From: Myxococcales bacterium
Lineage (GTDB): Bacteria > Myxococcota > Polyangia > Polyangiales > Polyangiaceae
DNA: 36,378 nt
Direction: 5' to 3'
NCBI GenBank assembly: GCA_020430865.1
Contig: JAGQIY010000517.1
Coordinates: forward strand, 1-36,378
Shown here in pieces: positions 1 through 7,403 of the stretch. How positions within the stretch are numbered: position 1 is the first letter of the stretch; every line of letters starts with the position of its first letter. The translations under genes were made by a program, and so were the position numbers. The notes below the pieces were generated by a model. The model did not search any database, was not told the origin of the DNA, and worked only from the letters and a program-made list of their open reading frames with translations.

Positions 1-1
1 C

Positions 2-673
2 ACCGAAGAGCGCGACGCCGCGAACCAGACCATCGAGAGCCGTGACGCCACCATCGTCGACCTGCGAGGCGACCTGGCCACCCGCACCCAGGAACGGGAC
101 GACGCCAACCAGACCATCGAGGCTCGCGACGCCACCATCGCCGGTCTGACCGCGGATCTGCACTCGCGCACGGAAGAGCGCGACGCGGCGAACCAGACCA
201 TCGAGGCTCGTGACGCCGCCATCGCCGAGTTGCAGAGCGAGCTGGCGACGCGCACCGAGGAGCGCGACGCGGCGAACCAAACCATCGCCGAACGGGATCA
301 GACGATCGGCGAGCTCAAGGCAAACCTCGAGGAAACGCAAGGTGAGCTGGCGGCGGCTCGAGAGGCCGGTGAACAGAAGGACGGGCGCATCGCCACCCTG
401 GAAGCAGAGCTGGCGGCGACCAAGCAAGAGCTGGCCGAGAGCCAGGCGGCCGGCGCCGAGAAGGACCAGCGCATCACGGCGCTGGAAGCCGAGCTCGCGT
501 CGACGCAAGGCGACCTGGCGAGCACCCGCAGCGCCCTGAGCAGCGAACAAGGCAAGTACGCGAAGGCGCGCCAGAAGTGGCAGGACGATCAGAGTTCCCT
601 CGAGTCCGCCAAGGACGCCCTGGCCGCCGCCCTCGAGCGCATCGAAGAAGCCGAGCAACGAGCCTTCGACTGA
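2..673 (+). CDS. Repeat-rich coiled-coil protein, C-terminal part (5' end outside window)
   Basis: The reading frame is open from base 2 and ends at TGA 671-673, so only the last 223 residues are seen. The sequence is almost pure heptad coiled coil rich in E, A, R, D and Q. Its first part is a tandem repeat of 28 residues (84 bp, four heptads) with core ERDAANQTIExRDA, in copies at 2-85, 86-169 and 170-253 and a decaying one at 254-337. Two further 28-residue units starting G-x-x-K-D-x-R-I lie at 368-451 and 452-535. There is no membrane segment or catalytic motif. Long coiled coils of this kind occur in myxobacterial motility and polarity proteins such as AglZ and FrzS, which carry an N-terminal receiver-like domain. 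That relation is a guess, because the N-terminus is missing. Confidence 0.8.
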   Translation, partial: TEERDAANQTIESRDATIVDLRGDLATRTQERDDANQTIEARDATIAGLTADLHSRTEERDAANQTIEARDAAIAELQSELATRTEERDAANQTIAERDQTIGELKANLEETQGELAAAREAGEQKDGRIATLEAELAATKQELAESQAAGAEKDQRITALEAELASTQGDLASTRSALSSEQGKYAKARQKWQDDQSSLESAKDALAAALERIEEAEQRAFD

Positions 674-690
674 GCGCTGCTCCTTGCGCG

Positions 691-731
691 GAGCGCGCCA
701 ATCGCGATGGGCGAAGGCGATGGGCGCGCTC
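691..731 (+). terminator. Inverted repeat downstream of the coiled-coil gene, possible terminator
   Basis: GAGCGCGCC (691-699) is exactly complementary to GGCGCGCTC (723-731), giving a 9-bp stem with a 23-nt loop. The loop carries a 10-bp direct repeat, GCGATGGGCG, at 704-713 and again at 717-726 (running into the 3' arm). A smaller alternative hairpin (679-683 with 690-694) starts just after the stop codon. There is no U-tract, so termination is only suggested by position. Confidence 0.3.
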
Positions 732-791
732 GGATCCGCGTTCGTCACACGCCGCACGAGGAAACGTCACACCGCGCCTGGAGACTGTCCG

Positions 792-810
792 CGCTGTCTT
801 CCGGACAGCG
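792..810. other. Hairpin with UUCCG loop in the 674-929 intergenic region
   Basis: CGCTGTC (792-798) pairs with GACAGCG (804-810) around a 5-nt loop. An overlapping alternative arm, CTGTCCG (785-791), pairs with CGGACAG (802-808), so two mutually exclusive hairpins share the 3' arm. The element lies between the coiled-coil gene and the phosphoesterase gene. A role in termination or leader structure cannot be decided from sequence alone. Confidence 0.3.
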
Positions 811-870
811 GTTCGGCTCAGGGCTAGACTATCGCGGCTCGCAGGGCAGCGTCTCTGCGCTCACGAAAAC

Positions 871-888
871 CATGACCCATGGGTCATG
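871..888. promoter_or_regulatory. Perfect 18-bp palindrome upstream of the phosphoesterase gene, candidate operator
   Basis: The sequence CATGACCCATGGGTCATG is a perfect 18-bp palindrome with no spacer. It ends 41 bp before the chosen ATG at 930, a typical position for a repressor or activator dimer near a promoter or in a short leader. The binding protein cannot be inferred. No second copy was noticed elsewhere in the window. Confidence 0.45.
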
Positions 889-929
889 ATTCGATTGCGA
901 CCCGCTCCGACTTCGAGGAGACTCCCGCC

Positions 930-2438
930 ATGAAACACTCCGCTCACTCTTCGCACCGCGCCCTGCGCCGCGCTTCCCTGGGCGCTCTGTCGGCGCTGGG
1001 CGGCTTGCTGGTGCTCGCTGCCTGTAGCTCCGAGGACAGCAGCTCTCAGGAGCAGCTGGGCAGCGGAGGCAGCGGGAGCGGCGGAACGGCCTCCGGCGGA
1101 AGCGCAGGAGCGGAAACGCTTCCCGGTCCAGAAGAATGGAACCGTGAGGTAACGGCGCCGACCTCGGAGGCCGCGGCGACGGGGCGAACCTCCTGTCAGT
1201 ACCAGGCAGGAGCGCTGCCCAAGGAGACCCACGCCGCCGGCACGCCGATGGGTAAGGACATCCCCATCGATCACATCCTGGTGATCATGTCCGAGAACCG
1301 CTCCTTCGATCACTACCTGCAGGGGATCCGCAGCATCGGCATCGACGCAGACGTCGCGCCCGAAACGTACACCAATCCCGACGAGGAAGGGTCTCAGGTC
1401 ACGCCCACGCCGGACACCGCCTATTGCTTCGCGGATACACCTCACAGCTGGGCGTCCGTCCATCGGCAGATCAACGGCGGCAAGATGGATGGCTTCGTTA
1501 CCGAGGCCAGCGGCAATCACGAGACCCCCATGAACGCCAGCCTGGAGTTCATCGAAGGCAAGCGAGCGCTCACCTACAACACCGAAGAGGACGTGCCGCT
1601 CGTCTACTGGATGGCCAAGAACTTCTCCATCGGAGACCGCTACTTCTGCTCCGTTCCGGGGGCCACCTGGCCCAATCGTGAGTACCTGTGGGCCGCCACG
1701 AGCTTCGGCGAGAAGGGCAACGATTTCCCTCAGGAAGTGGACAAGACGATCTTCACGTACCTGAACGAGCGTCAGCTCGACTGGAAGTTCTATCACCAGA
1801 ACACACCCAGCATGGCGATGCTGCTCGACGAGTACTTCAAGTACCAGGGCGAGGGCCGCTTCCACTCCATGGACGACTACTACGCCGACGCCGAGGCGGG
1901 CACGCTGCCCCAGGTAGCGATCGTCGATCCAGGGCCCGACGTGCGGAGCTGGGAGGGCATCGACGAGCACCCGCCGGCTCAAGTCGACATCGGCCAGAAC
2001 TGGATGGCCGGAGTCGTGCGCGCGCTGGTCAAGAGCCCCAACTGGGAGCGCTCCGCGCTGTTCATCACCTACGACGAGCACGGTGGCCTGTACGACCACG
2101 TGCCCCCGCCGAAGGCCTGCGCTCCCGACGATCGGCGGGACTCGCTCGCCGATGACGAAGCCTTCGACATGTATGGGGTACGAGTCCCCTTCTTCGTGGT
2201 GTCGCCGTTCGCGAAGCAAGGCTACGTGAGCCACAACGTGTACGATCACACCTCGATCCTGCGCTTCATCCAGGCGCGCTTCACCATCCCCGCGCTCACG
2301 AATCGCGACGCCAACGCGGAGGCGCCCTTCGATCTGTTCGACTTCGACGCACCGCCGGAGCGCTCGAGCCTCGAGGTGCCCGACGTGGCGATCAACCAAG
2401 AGCGTCTGGCAAAGTGCGAGAGCATCTGGAACGAGTAG
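930..2438 (+). CDS. Phosphoesterase-family (phospholipase C / acid phosphatase AcpA-like) lipoprotein
   Basis: A 502-residue predicted lipoprotein of the phosphoesterase family (PF04185), whose members hydrolyse phosphate mono- or diesters, including phospholipids, outside the cytoplasm. The ATG at 930 is chosen because AGGAG (916-920) precedes it by 9 nt and a lipoprotein signal peptide follows at once, with lipobox LAAC at Cys32. A Ser/Gly-rich linker follows to about residue 65. The family signature IDHILVIMSENRSFDHY begins at residue 113; Glu122-Asn123 match the metal-binding E-N pair known in AcpA. The second metal-site region ITYDEHGGLYDHVPPP includes Asp382 and Glu383. The length fits the family. 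The last 25 bp overlap the start of the di-heme peroxidase gene, which implies translational coupling. Substrate is unknown. A longer frame opening at 879 would put 17 residues before the signal peptide and is rejected. Confidence 0.9.
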   Translation: MKHSAHSSHRALRRASLGALSALGGLLVLAACSSEDSSSQEQLGSGGSGSGGTASGGSAGAETLPGPEEWNREVTAPTSEAAATGRTSCQYQAGALPKETHAAGTPMGKDIPIDHILVIMSENRSFDHYLQGIRSIGIDADVAPETYTNPDEEGSQVTPTPDTAYCFADTPHSWASVHRQINGGKMDGFVTEASGNHETPMNASLEFIEGKRALTYNTEEDVPLVYWMAKNFSIGDRYFCSVPGATWPNREYLWAATSFGEKGNDFPQEVDKTIFTYLNERQLDWKFYHQNTPSMAMLLDEYFKYQGEGRFHSMDDYYADAEAGTLPQVAIVDPGPDVRSWEGIDEHPPAQVDIGQNWMAGVVRALVKSPNWERSALFITYDEHGGLYDHVPPPKACAPDDRRDSLADDEAFDMYGVRVPFFVVSPFAKQGYVSHNVYDHTSILRFIQARFTIPALTNRDANAEAPFDLFDFDAPPERSSLEVPDVAINQERLAKCESIWNE

Positions 2439-4288
2439 CGAGCAGCGCCTTTCATCTCCTCGCGGCACTGGCTCTGATGGGTACCGCGAGCTGCGAGCGC
2501 GAGTCGAAGTCAGGCAGCGAGCCCAGCGCGTCGGCCTCCGCGACGCCTGCGCAGGTGCCACCCCGACCCTTCAACGCGCTCTCACGCGGCTACGCCCTGG
2601 AGGCGCTCCGCGCCCTGGATGGCCTCGACATCGGACGCAGCTGCCAGGTCAGCCCGGCCTACCTACGGCTCCGCTCCGCGGTCTTCGCCGGGAAGGCCTG
2701 GTGGCGCATCGCCGAGCGCGAGGCGGCAGAGGTGCTGCTCGGCCCGGAGCGCCCCAGCATCGAGGGCGGCGGGCGACTCGGGGCGCTCGACGCGGCCCTG
2801 GAGAGCGGCCGCTGTGACGGCGCCTCGAAGCATGTCTTCCAGATCCGCTCGGCGCTGCGCCTGATAGAGCACCAGCTGAAGACGTTCCCCGAGTCTCCGA
2901 TCAAGAGCTCCCGACGCCTCTCCCACATGGCGCTGGAGCTGGGAGGAGTGCTCCTCGAGTCGACCGCGGAGACGTCCCTCCTCGACGCTGGCATCCGCGC
3001 GGATTCTCGAGGCCTGCTGCGCGGCATCCGTGAGGGCGCCGCGCTGCTCGAGGTGAAGGCCGCCGAGCGCAAGCGCCTGAACGACGCGCTCGACGCGCTC
3101 GCGCAGCGAATTGCCGCCGGCGATGACGCAGCGCTGATCGCAGCTCCTCCGCTCAGCGGGCGGGCTGCGATCGTGCGTCAGACGGGTGACCTCGGCCTGG
3201 AGGTGCGCCGCTTGCTGCGCTTGGCGAACGGCAGCGCGACCGATCTGACTCTGGACTGGCCCTTCGAACCGATGCGTGCGGCGGCCTACGCGGAGCGCGT
3301 GCAGGTGGGGGAGAGGACCGACGTCGCCGTGTCCGTGCTCAGCCTGCCAGCGCCGCGTTCCCTCCCCCCCGAATCCCGCGTGGAACTGGGCAAGAGGCTG
3401 TTCTTCGACAGGCGGCTCTCCAAGGACGGCACCCGCTCGTGCGCGACGTGCCACCAGCCGTCACGCGGCTATGCAGATGGCAAGCCGCGCGCCGTCTCCC
3501 TGGACCCTGGCGTGCCGGTCCTGCGCAACGTCCCGAGTCTGCTCTACACCGCGAGCCAGGCGTCCTTTCTCTGGGACGGCCGGCTCCTGACCGCGAAACG
3601 TCAGGCCCAGCGAGTGATTCATTCTCGCGCGGAAATGGGGATCAGCGCCGAGGAGCTGGTGGAGCGCCTGAGCAAGGACACCGAACTCGCTGGCGCCTTC
3701 AGCCGGGAGTTCGGCGATGGCGTCACCGCGGCGAACGTCGGTGCAGCGCTCTCGGCGTTCCAGTCCGCGCGGCTCGCCCCGGGCGAGTCTCCACTCGACC
3801 GCTTCGCCAGAGGAGGTCCGGCGCTGTCCAAGGATCTGTCGGACGGCCTCGACCTGTTCGCAGGCAAAGCCCGCTGCGCGCGCTGTCACGTGCCGCCACT
3901 GTTCGCTGGCACTCGCCCCAACGACTTCGCGATCAGCGTCTTCGTTGCGATTGGAGTGCCTGAGCACCCTCACTCCAAGCGTCTCGATCCGGACCTGGGG
4001 CGCTTCGAGGTGACGCGCTCCGAGAACGATCGTCACGTATTCAAGACCCCGAGCCTGCGTGACATCGCGCTCAGCGCTCCGTACTTCCACAACGGCGCGT
4101 TCCAGACGCTGGAGCAGGTCGTGGACTTCTACGACCAGGGGGGCGCTCGAGGCCTGGGCATCGACCTGGAGAACCAGGACCCCGACGTGCGCAGGCTCGA
4201 GCTCAGCGTCGAGGAGAAGCGCTTGCTCCTGCGGTTCATGCGCGAAGGCTTGACGGATCCGCCGGCCGCGATCGAGGGCGGCCCCTAG
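2414..4288 (+). CDS. Di-heme cytochrome c peroxidase (CcpA/MauG superfamily) with a large N-terminal extension
   Basis: A 624-residue periplasmic di-heme enzyme. Two c-type heme motifs are visible: CATCH at Cys343-His347 and CARCH at Cys488-His492. Typical bacterial CCP sequence surrounds them, such as LGKRLFFDRRLSKDGTRSCATCH, FKTPSLRDIALSAPYFHNGAFQTLEQVVDFY and LGIDLENQDPDVRRLEL. Known relatives reduce H2O2 or carry out long-range oxidation of a protein partner (MauG). The CCP core needs only about 300-350 residues, so residues ~50-310 form an extra, probably helical domain that I do not recognise. The start is a GTG inside the preceding gene (25-bp overlap); the N-terminus is hydrophobic and ends in TASC (Cys27), a weak lipobox. 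The coupling suggests joint expression with the phosphoesterase. The exact start is less certain than the gene. Confidence 0.9.
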   Translation: MREHLERVASSAFHLLAALALMGTASCERESKSGSEPSASASATPAQVPPRPFNALSRGYALEALRALDGLDIGRSCQVSPAYLRLRSAVFAGKAWWRIAEREAAEVLLGPERPSIEGGGRLGALDAALESGRCDGASKHVFQIRSALRLIEHQLKTFPESPIKSSRRLSHMALELGGVLLESTAETSLLDAGIRADSRGLLRGIREGAALLEVKAAERKRLNDALDALAQRIAAGDDAALIAAPPLSGRAAIVRQTGDLGLEVRRLLRLANGSATDLTLDWPFEPMRAAAYAERVQVGERTDVAVSVLSLPAPRSLPPESRVELGKRLFFDRRLSKDGTRSCATCHQPSRGYADGKPRAVSLDPGVPVLRNVPSLLYTASQASFLWDGRLLTAKRQAQRVIHSRAEMGISAEELVERLSKDTELAGAFSREFGDGVTAANVGAALSAFQSARLAPGESPLDRFARGGPALSKDLSDGLDLFAGKARCARCHVPPLFAGTRPNDFAISVFVAIGVPEHPHSKRLDPDLGRFEVTRSENDRHVFKTPSLRDIALSAPYFHNGAFQTLEQVVDFYDQGGARGLGIDLENQDPDVRRLELSVEEKRLLLRFMREGLTDPPAAIEGGP

Positions 4289-4305
4289 CGTTCTAGCTGC
4301 CCGAT

Positions 4306-4327
4306 CCTCCGCTGAATCGGCTGGAGG
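4306..4327. terminator. Hairpin between convergent genes, possible bidirectional terminator
   Basis: CCTCC-GC (4306-4312) pairs with GC-T-GGAGG (4320-4327), with a one-base bulge and a 7-nt loop. It sits in the 48-bp gap between the converging peroxidase and BtuF-like genes. There is no U-tract on either strand. Confidence 0.3.
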
Positions 4328-4336
4328 CGAGATTCG

Positions 4337-5179
4337 CTAGACGTCTCCCAAGGTAATACCGCGCGGTAATGCATCCGGCGGCGCCGAGCGACCCTCGAGC
4401 ACGTCGCGGGTGATGCTACGAAAGGCACGCGCTCCGTCGACCAAGCGGGGCGACGGGCGACCGAGGTAGGCTTCTGGCACACGATAGACGCGGCGCTCCT
4501 TCAGCGCGGGGACATCGCGCCACGCCGCTCGCTCGTAGACCTTGCTCGGACGGTACTTGTCGACGTGGACGCCGCACCAGGCGATGACGACCGCGTCGGG
4601 GGGTTTCGCCAGGGCCTCCTCGTGCTCGATGGGCGTGCTCTTGACGGCTCGCCCCGCGAACGGGTTCTGCGCCCCTGCCACCTCGAGCAACTGGTTCACC
4701 CAGCTGTCTCGCCCGGGCACTATCACGGGCCGGGGCCACCACTCCACCAGGATCTGGGGGCGCGGCTCGGCGCCCGAGGCAGGCGTGAGTTCACGGCGCA
4801 TGTCGGCTATCACGCGCTCGGCTCGCTCCAGCGCACCAATTCCCTCAGGAAATTCCAGGAGCCGTTCGGCGACCAGCCGCACGTCAGCGTAGACGTCTTC
4901 GACGCTGATCGGCTCCGTGACCAGCAGCGGTAGCCCCCTGGCCTCCAGGCTCGCGACCACCTTCTCGTGTCCAGGGACAGTCAGCGAGGCCAGCACCAGA
5001 TCCGGCTCGAGCGCCGCCACCTTCTCTGGGTCCACCGAGAGATCCGGACCCACGCGCGGAAGCTTCGCCACGACATCCGCGGGGTAGTCGCTGTGGTCAT
5101 CCACACCGACGAGCTGCGCCGCGTAGCCGAGGCTGTGCACGATCTCGGTGTTGGAGCAGGTCAGGCTCACGAGGCGCAT
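4337..5179 (-). CDS. BtuF/TroA-like cobalamin- or metal-chelate-binding protein without signal peptide
   Basis: A 280-residue protein of the periplasmic-binding fold family PF01497 (BtuF/FhuD/TroA type). It begins MRLVSLTCSNTEIVHSLG and has the conserved VGVDDHSDYP, LPRVGPDLSVDPEKVAALEPDLVLAS and PLLVTEPISVEDVYADVRLVAERL blocks. The ATG at 5179 follows GAGG by 7 nt on the minus strand. A longer frame to 5248 adds residues that resemble nothing in the family. No signal peptide is visible, unlike classical BtuF. Signal-less members exist and are often annotated as cobalamin-binding proteins, so a cytoplasmic or accessory role is possible. No ABC permease or ATPase lies nearby. The gene diverges from the OPA transporter across about 130 bp. 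Ligand is unproven. Confidence 0.8.
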   Translation of the reverse strand: MRLVSLTCSNTEIVHSLGYAAQLVGVDDHSDYPADVVAKLPRVGPDLSVDPEKVAALEPDLVLASLTVPGHEKVVASLEARGLPLLVTEPISVEDVYADVRLVAERLLEFPEGIGALERAERVIADMRRELTPASGAEPRPQILVEWWPRPVIVPGRDSWVNQLLEVAGAQNPFAGRAVKSTPIEHEEALAKPPDAVVIAWCGVHVDKYRPSKVYERAAWRDVPALKERRVYRVPEAYLGRPSPRLVDGARAFRSITRDVLEGRSAPPDALPRGITLGDV

Positions 5180-5253
5180 CGTCGTCCTCTGCCATGACTG
5201 ATCGGCGTTCGCTAGCCTCGACCCCAGCTCTCTTGCTATGAGTGTCACTGAAT

Positions 5254-5266
5254 CGTTGCCCCAACG
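5254..5266. promoter_or_regulatory. Small inverted repeat in a divergent promoter region
   Basis: CGTTG-CCC-CAACG is a 5-3-5 inverted repeat in the 131-bp gap (5180-5310) between the BtuF-like gene and the MFS gene. Its location fits an operator serving one or both promoters, but 5-bp arms can occur by chance. Confidence 0.25.
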
Positions 5267-5310
5267 TCGTCTGCCCAGCGCGTAGGGTCAGAGCCAGAGG
5301 TTAGCGCTCC

Positions 5311-6636
5311 ATGACCGACTCGGCTGAGTCCGAATCCAGCGACGTCGACGCGCCCGCGGGCACGCAGACGAAGCCCACCAAGGCCCTCGCCAACGCGAGC
5401 TTCAGCACGCGCTACCGCTTCGTGGTCTGGGGCATCACCTGGCTGTCCTACGCGAGTTACTACGTCGGCCGCAAAGGGCTCAGCGTCGCGAAGAAGACGA
5501 TGCACGACCAGCTCGGCGTGTCGACGTATCTCTTCGCGAGCATCGAGACGGCGTACCTCAGCGCTTATGCTCTCGGCCAGTTCGTCAACGGCTTGCTCGG
5601 TGACCGGCTCGGTGCACGCCGCCTGGTCGGCCTCGGCATGCTGCTCTCGGCTGCCTGCGTCGCGCTCTTCGGGTCAGTTTCCGCCGGGATACTTTTCGGG
5701 GTCTTCTTCACGATCAACGGCTTGGCGCAGTCGAGCGGCTGGCCAGGCAACAACCGCGCCATGGCGGAGTGGACGGAGCCGAGGACCCGCGGCACGGTGA
5801 TGGCGTTCTGGGCGACCTGCTACATGGTGGGGAGCATCGCCGCGAACTTCATGGCCAGCCGCTTGCTCGGCGCGTATGGCTGGAGGGCAGCCTTCCATGG
5901 GCCTGCGCTCTGGCTGGTGCTCGTGGCCGCGCTGGTGCTGGTCTTCGTGCGGCCGGGACCAGGCGCGCGGCTCACCTCGAAGCCCAACGGCGAACCCGGC
6001 GCAGGGTCCCAGGAGCGTCTGGAGGAGACCCGCAAGGCGGCGCGTAGGGCCTTGCTCGGCTCGCGCACCGTGTGGTGCTACGGCGGCGCGTACTTCTGCA
6101 TCAAGCTGATCCGCTACAGCCTGCTGTTCTGGCTGCCCTACTACCTCTCGAAGAAGCTCAGCTACGACGCGCTCACCGCGAGCGACGTCGCCAGCGCGTT
6201 CGAAGCTGGCGGCATCGGCGGCGTGATCGTGATCGGTCTACTGAGTGATCGCATCCGCTTGAGCCGCGCCGCCTTGAGCGCAGTCTCGCTGCTCGGCTTG
6301 GCCGGGGCGCTCGTCGCCTACGCCGGCCTCGGCACCACCAGCGTGGGCGCCAACGTCGCGGTCCTGGCGCTGGTGGGCGCCATGCTCTACGGCCCCGACT
6401 CGTTGCTCAGCGGCGCCGCCGCGCAGGACGCTGGGGGACCCCACGCAGCCGCCACGGCGACCGGCTTCGTGAACGGTCTCGGGTCGATCGGCGCCGTGGC
6501 CCAGGGCTACGTGACCGCGACGGTCAGCGAGCACTACGGCTGGCAGAAGCTGTTCTGGGTGTTCGTCGTGCTCGCCGTGATCAGCGCGATCGCGCTGGTG
6601 CCGACGATGGGGCGCCCAGAGGAGCGACGAGGCTGA
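5311..6636 (+). CDS. MFS transporter of the organophosphate:phosphate antiporter (OPA) family
   Basis: A 441-residue inner-membrane transporter with about twelve hydrophobic segments in two six-helix halves. The halves are separated by a charged loop near residues 215-250. Family marks are WLSYASYYVGRKGLSVAKK near residues 44-62 (Arg54 in the first helix region), the MFS loop motif GDRLGARR (97-104), and the OPA-type NGLAQSSGWPGNNRAMAEW (136-154). OPA members such as GlpT and UhpT exchange sugar phosphates or glycerol 3-phosphate for phosphate. The length agrees with the family. The N-terminal ~30 residues are hydrophilic. GAGG lies about 12 nt before the ATG. Its substrate is not evident, and the divergent BtuF-like gene gives no clear hint. 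Confidence 0.9.
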   Translation: MTDSAESESSDVDAPAGTQTKPTKALANASFSTRYRFVVWGITWLSYASYYVGRKGLSVAKKTMHDQLGVSTYLFASIETAYLSAYALGQFVNGLLGDRLGARRLVGLGMLLSAACVALFGSVSAGILFGVFFTINGLAQSSGWPGNNRAMAEWTEPRTRGTVMAFWATCYMVGSIAANFMASRLLGAYGWRAAFHGPALWLVLVAALVLVFVRPGPGARLTSKPNGEPGAGSQERLEETRKAARRALLGSRTVWCYGGAYFCIKLIRYSLLFWLPYYLSKKLSYDALTASDVASAFEAGGIGGVIVIGLLSDRIRLSRAALSAVSLLGLAGALVAYAGLGTTSVGANVAVLALVGAMLYGPDSLLSGAAAQDAGGPHAAATATGFVNGLGSIGAVAQGYVTATVSEHYGWQKLFWVFVVLAVISAIALVPTMGRPEERRG

Positions 6637-6672
6637 GGTGTCCGGCGATCGATTCGTACCGCACGGCAACGC

Positions 6673-7293
6673 CTATTCGTAGGACGGGTATCCACCACTG
6701 TAGCAGGGGTTGTCCGTGCGCTCCCAGAGACAGAAGCGCACGCCCATGTAGCGGTTCTCCGCCAGGCACGACGCGAAGCGCTGACGCCCCTTGGTGTTCA
6801 TTCCCGATGCATAGCGCTTGCACGTATCCACGAGGTACTGGTCGGTGTAGCCCTCGGAGGTAGGCCCGATGTCGTCACACTCACGCACCTCCCCCGGCTC
6901 GAGGCTCTCCAGCGCGGAAGTGGTGCAGTTCGCCATCGAGCAGGCGTCACACGCGGGGTCCATGTCTTCCAGACAGCTGATACCCCGCTCGGCGACGCCG
7001 GGTAGCAGTTCCTCGGCCATGTGCTCACACAGCTCTCCCACCAGCTGACACGAGCGGACGCCGTAGGGCGCCACTTCGCCATCGTCGCTCGGCTGAGACG
7101 CGCGCAGCTTGGAGCAGCGCGACGCCAGGGAGTTCCCCGAGGCCTCCGGCAGATCCGTCTCGTCGCGCGGGTGCTTCTTGGCGGGCGTCGGCGCGGCGAT
7201 CACGATGTTGGTGGGCTCCCCGACCGCCCCACCGCCATGGCACCCCGAGAGTGCCGCCGTCAGCCACAGGAACCGTTCGCGATCGATGCGCAT
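6673..7293 (-). CDS. Cys-rich predicted lipoprotein, unknown function
   Basis: A 206-residue protein with a short signal peptide ending in the lipobox LSGC (Cys18), so probably membrane-anchored outside the cytoplasm. The mature part has twelve further cysteines spread over the C-terminal 150 residues, including CDAC, SCQL and CLWERTDNPC. This suggests a compact disulfide-bonded domain. I do not recognise the family. It lies 110 bp downstream of the deaminase gene on the same strand and could be the last gene of that transcript, although the function gives no obvious link. No convincing ribosome binding site precedes ATG 7293; it is chosen because the signal peptide follows directly. Confidence 0.75.
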   Translation of the reverse strand: MRIDRERFLWLTAALSGCHGGGAVGEPTNIVIAAPTPAKKHPRDETDLPEASGNSLASRCSKLRASQPSDDGEVAPYGVRSCQLVGELCEHMAEELLPGVAERGISCLEDMDPACDACSMANCTTSALESLEPGEVRECDDIGPTSEGYTDQYLVDTCKRYASGMNTKGRQRFASCLAENRYMGVRFCLWERTDNPCYSGGYPSYE

Positions 7294-7403
7294 CCAACGC
7301 CAACGCTAGCCGCTCGTGAGCCCTCAGGCGAGCCCGGCGAGCAGCCCACTCGAGCCGCACGGGGTTTGGGGGTGAGGGGGCGCCCGTCTGCTCCGCGAGA
7401 TGC

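Noticed and set aside
861..2561. 566-residue open frame on the minus strand opposite the phosphoesterase gene
   Set aside because: It mirrors the plus-strand gene, has no recognisable domain and odd composition; long antisense frames are expected in GC-rich DNA. The plus strand has a clear family match and ribosome binding site.
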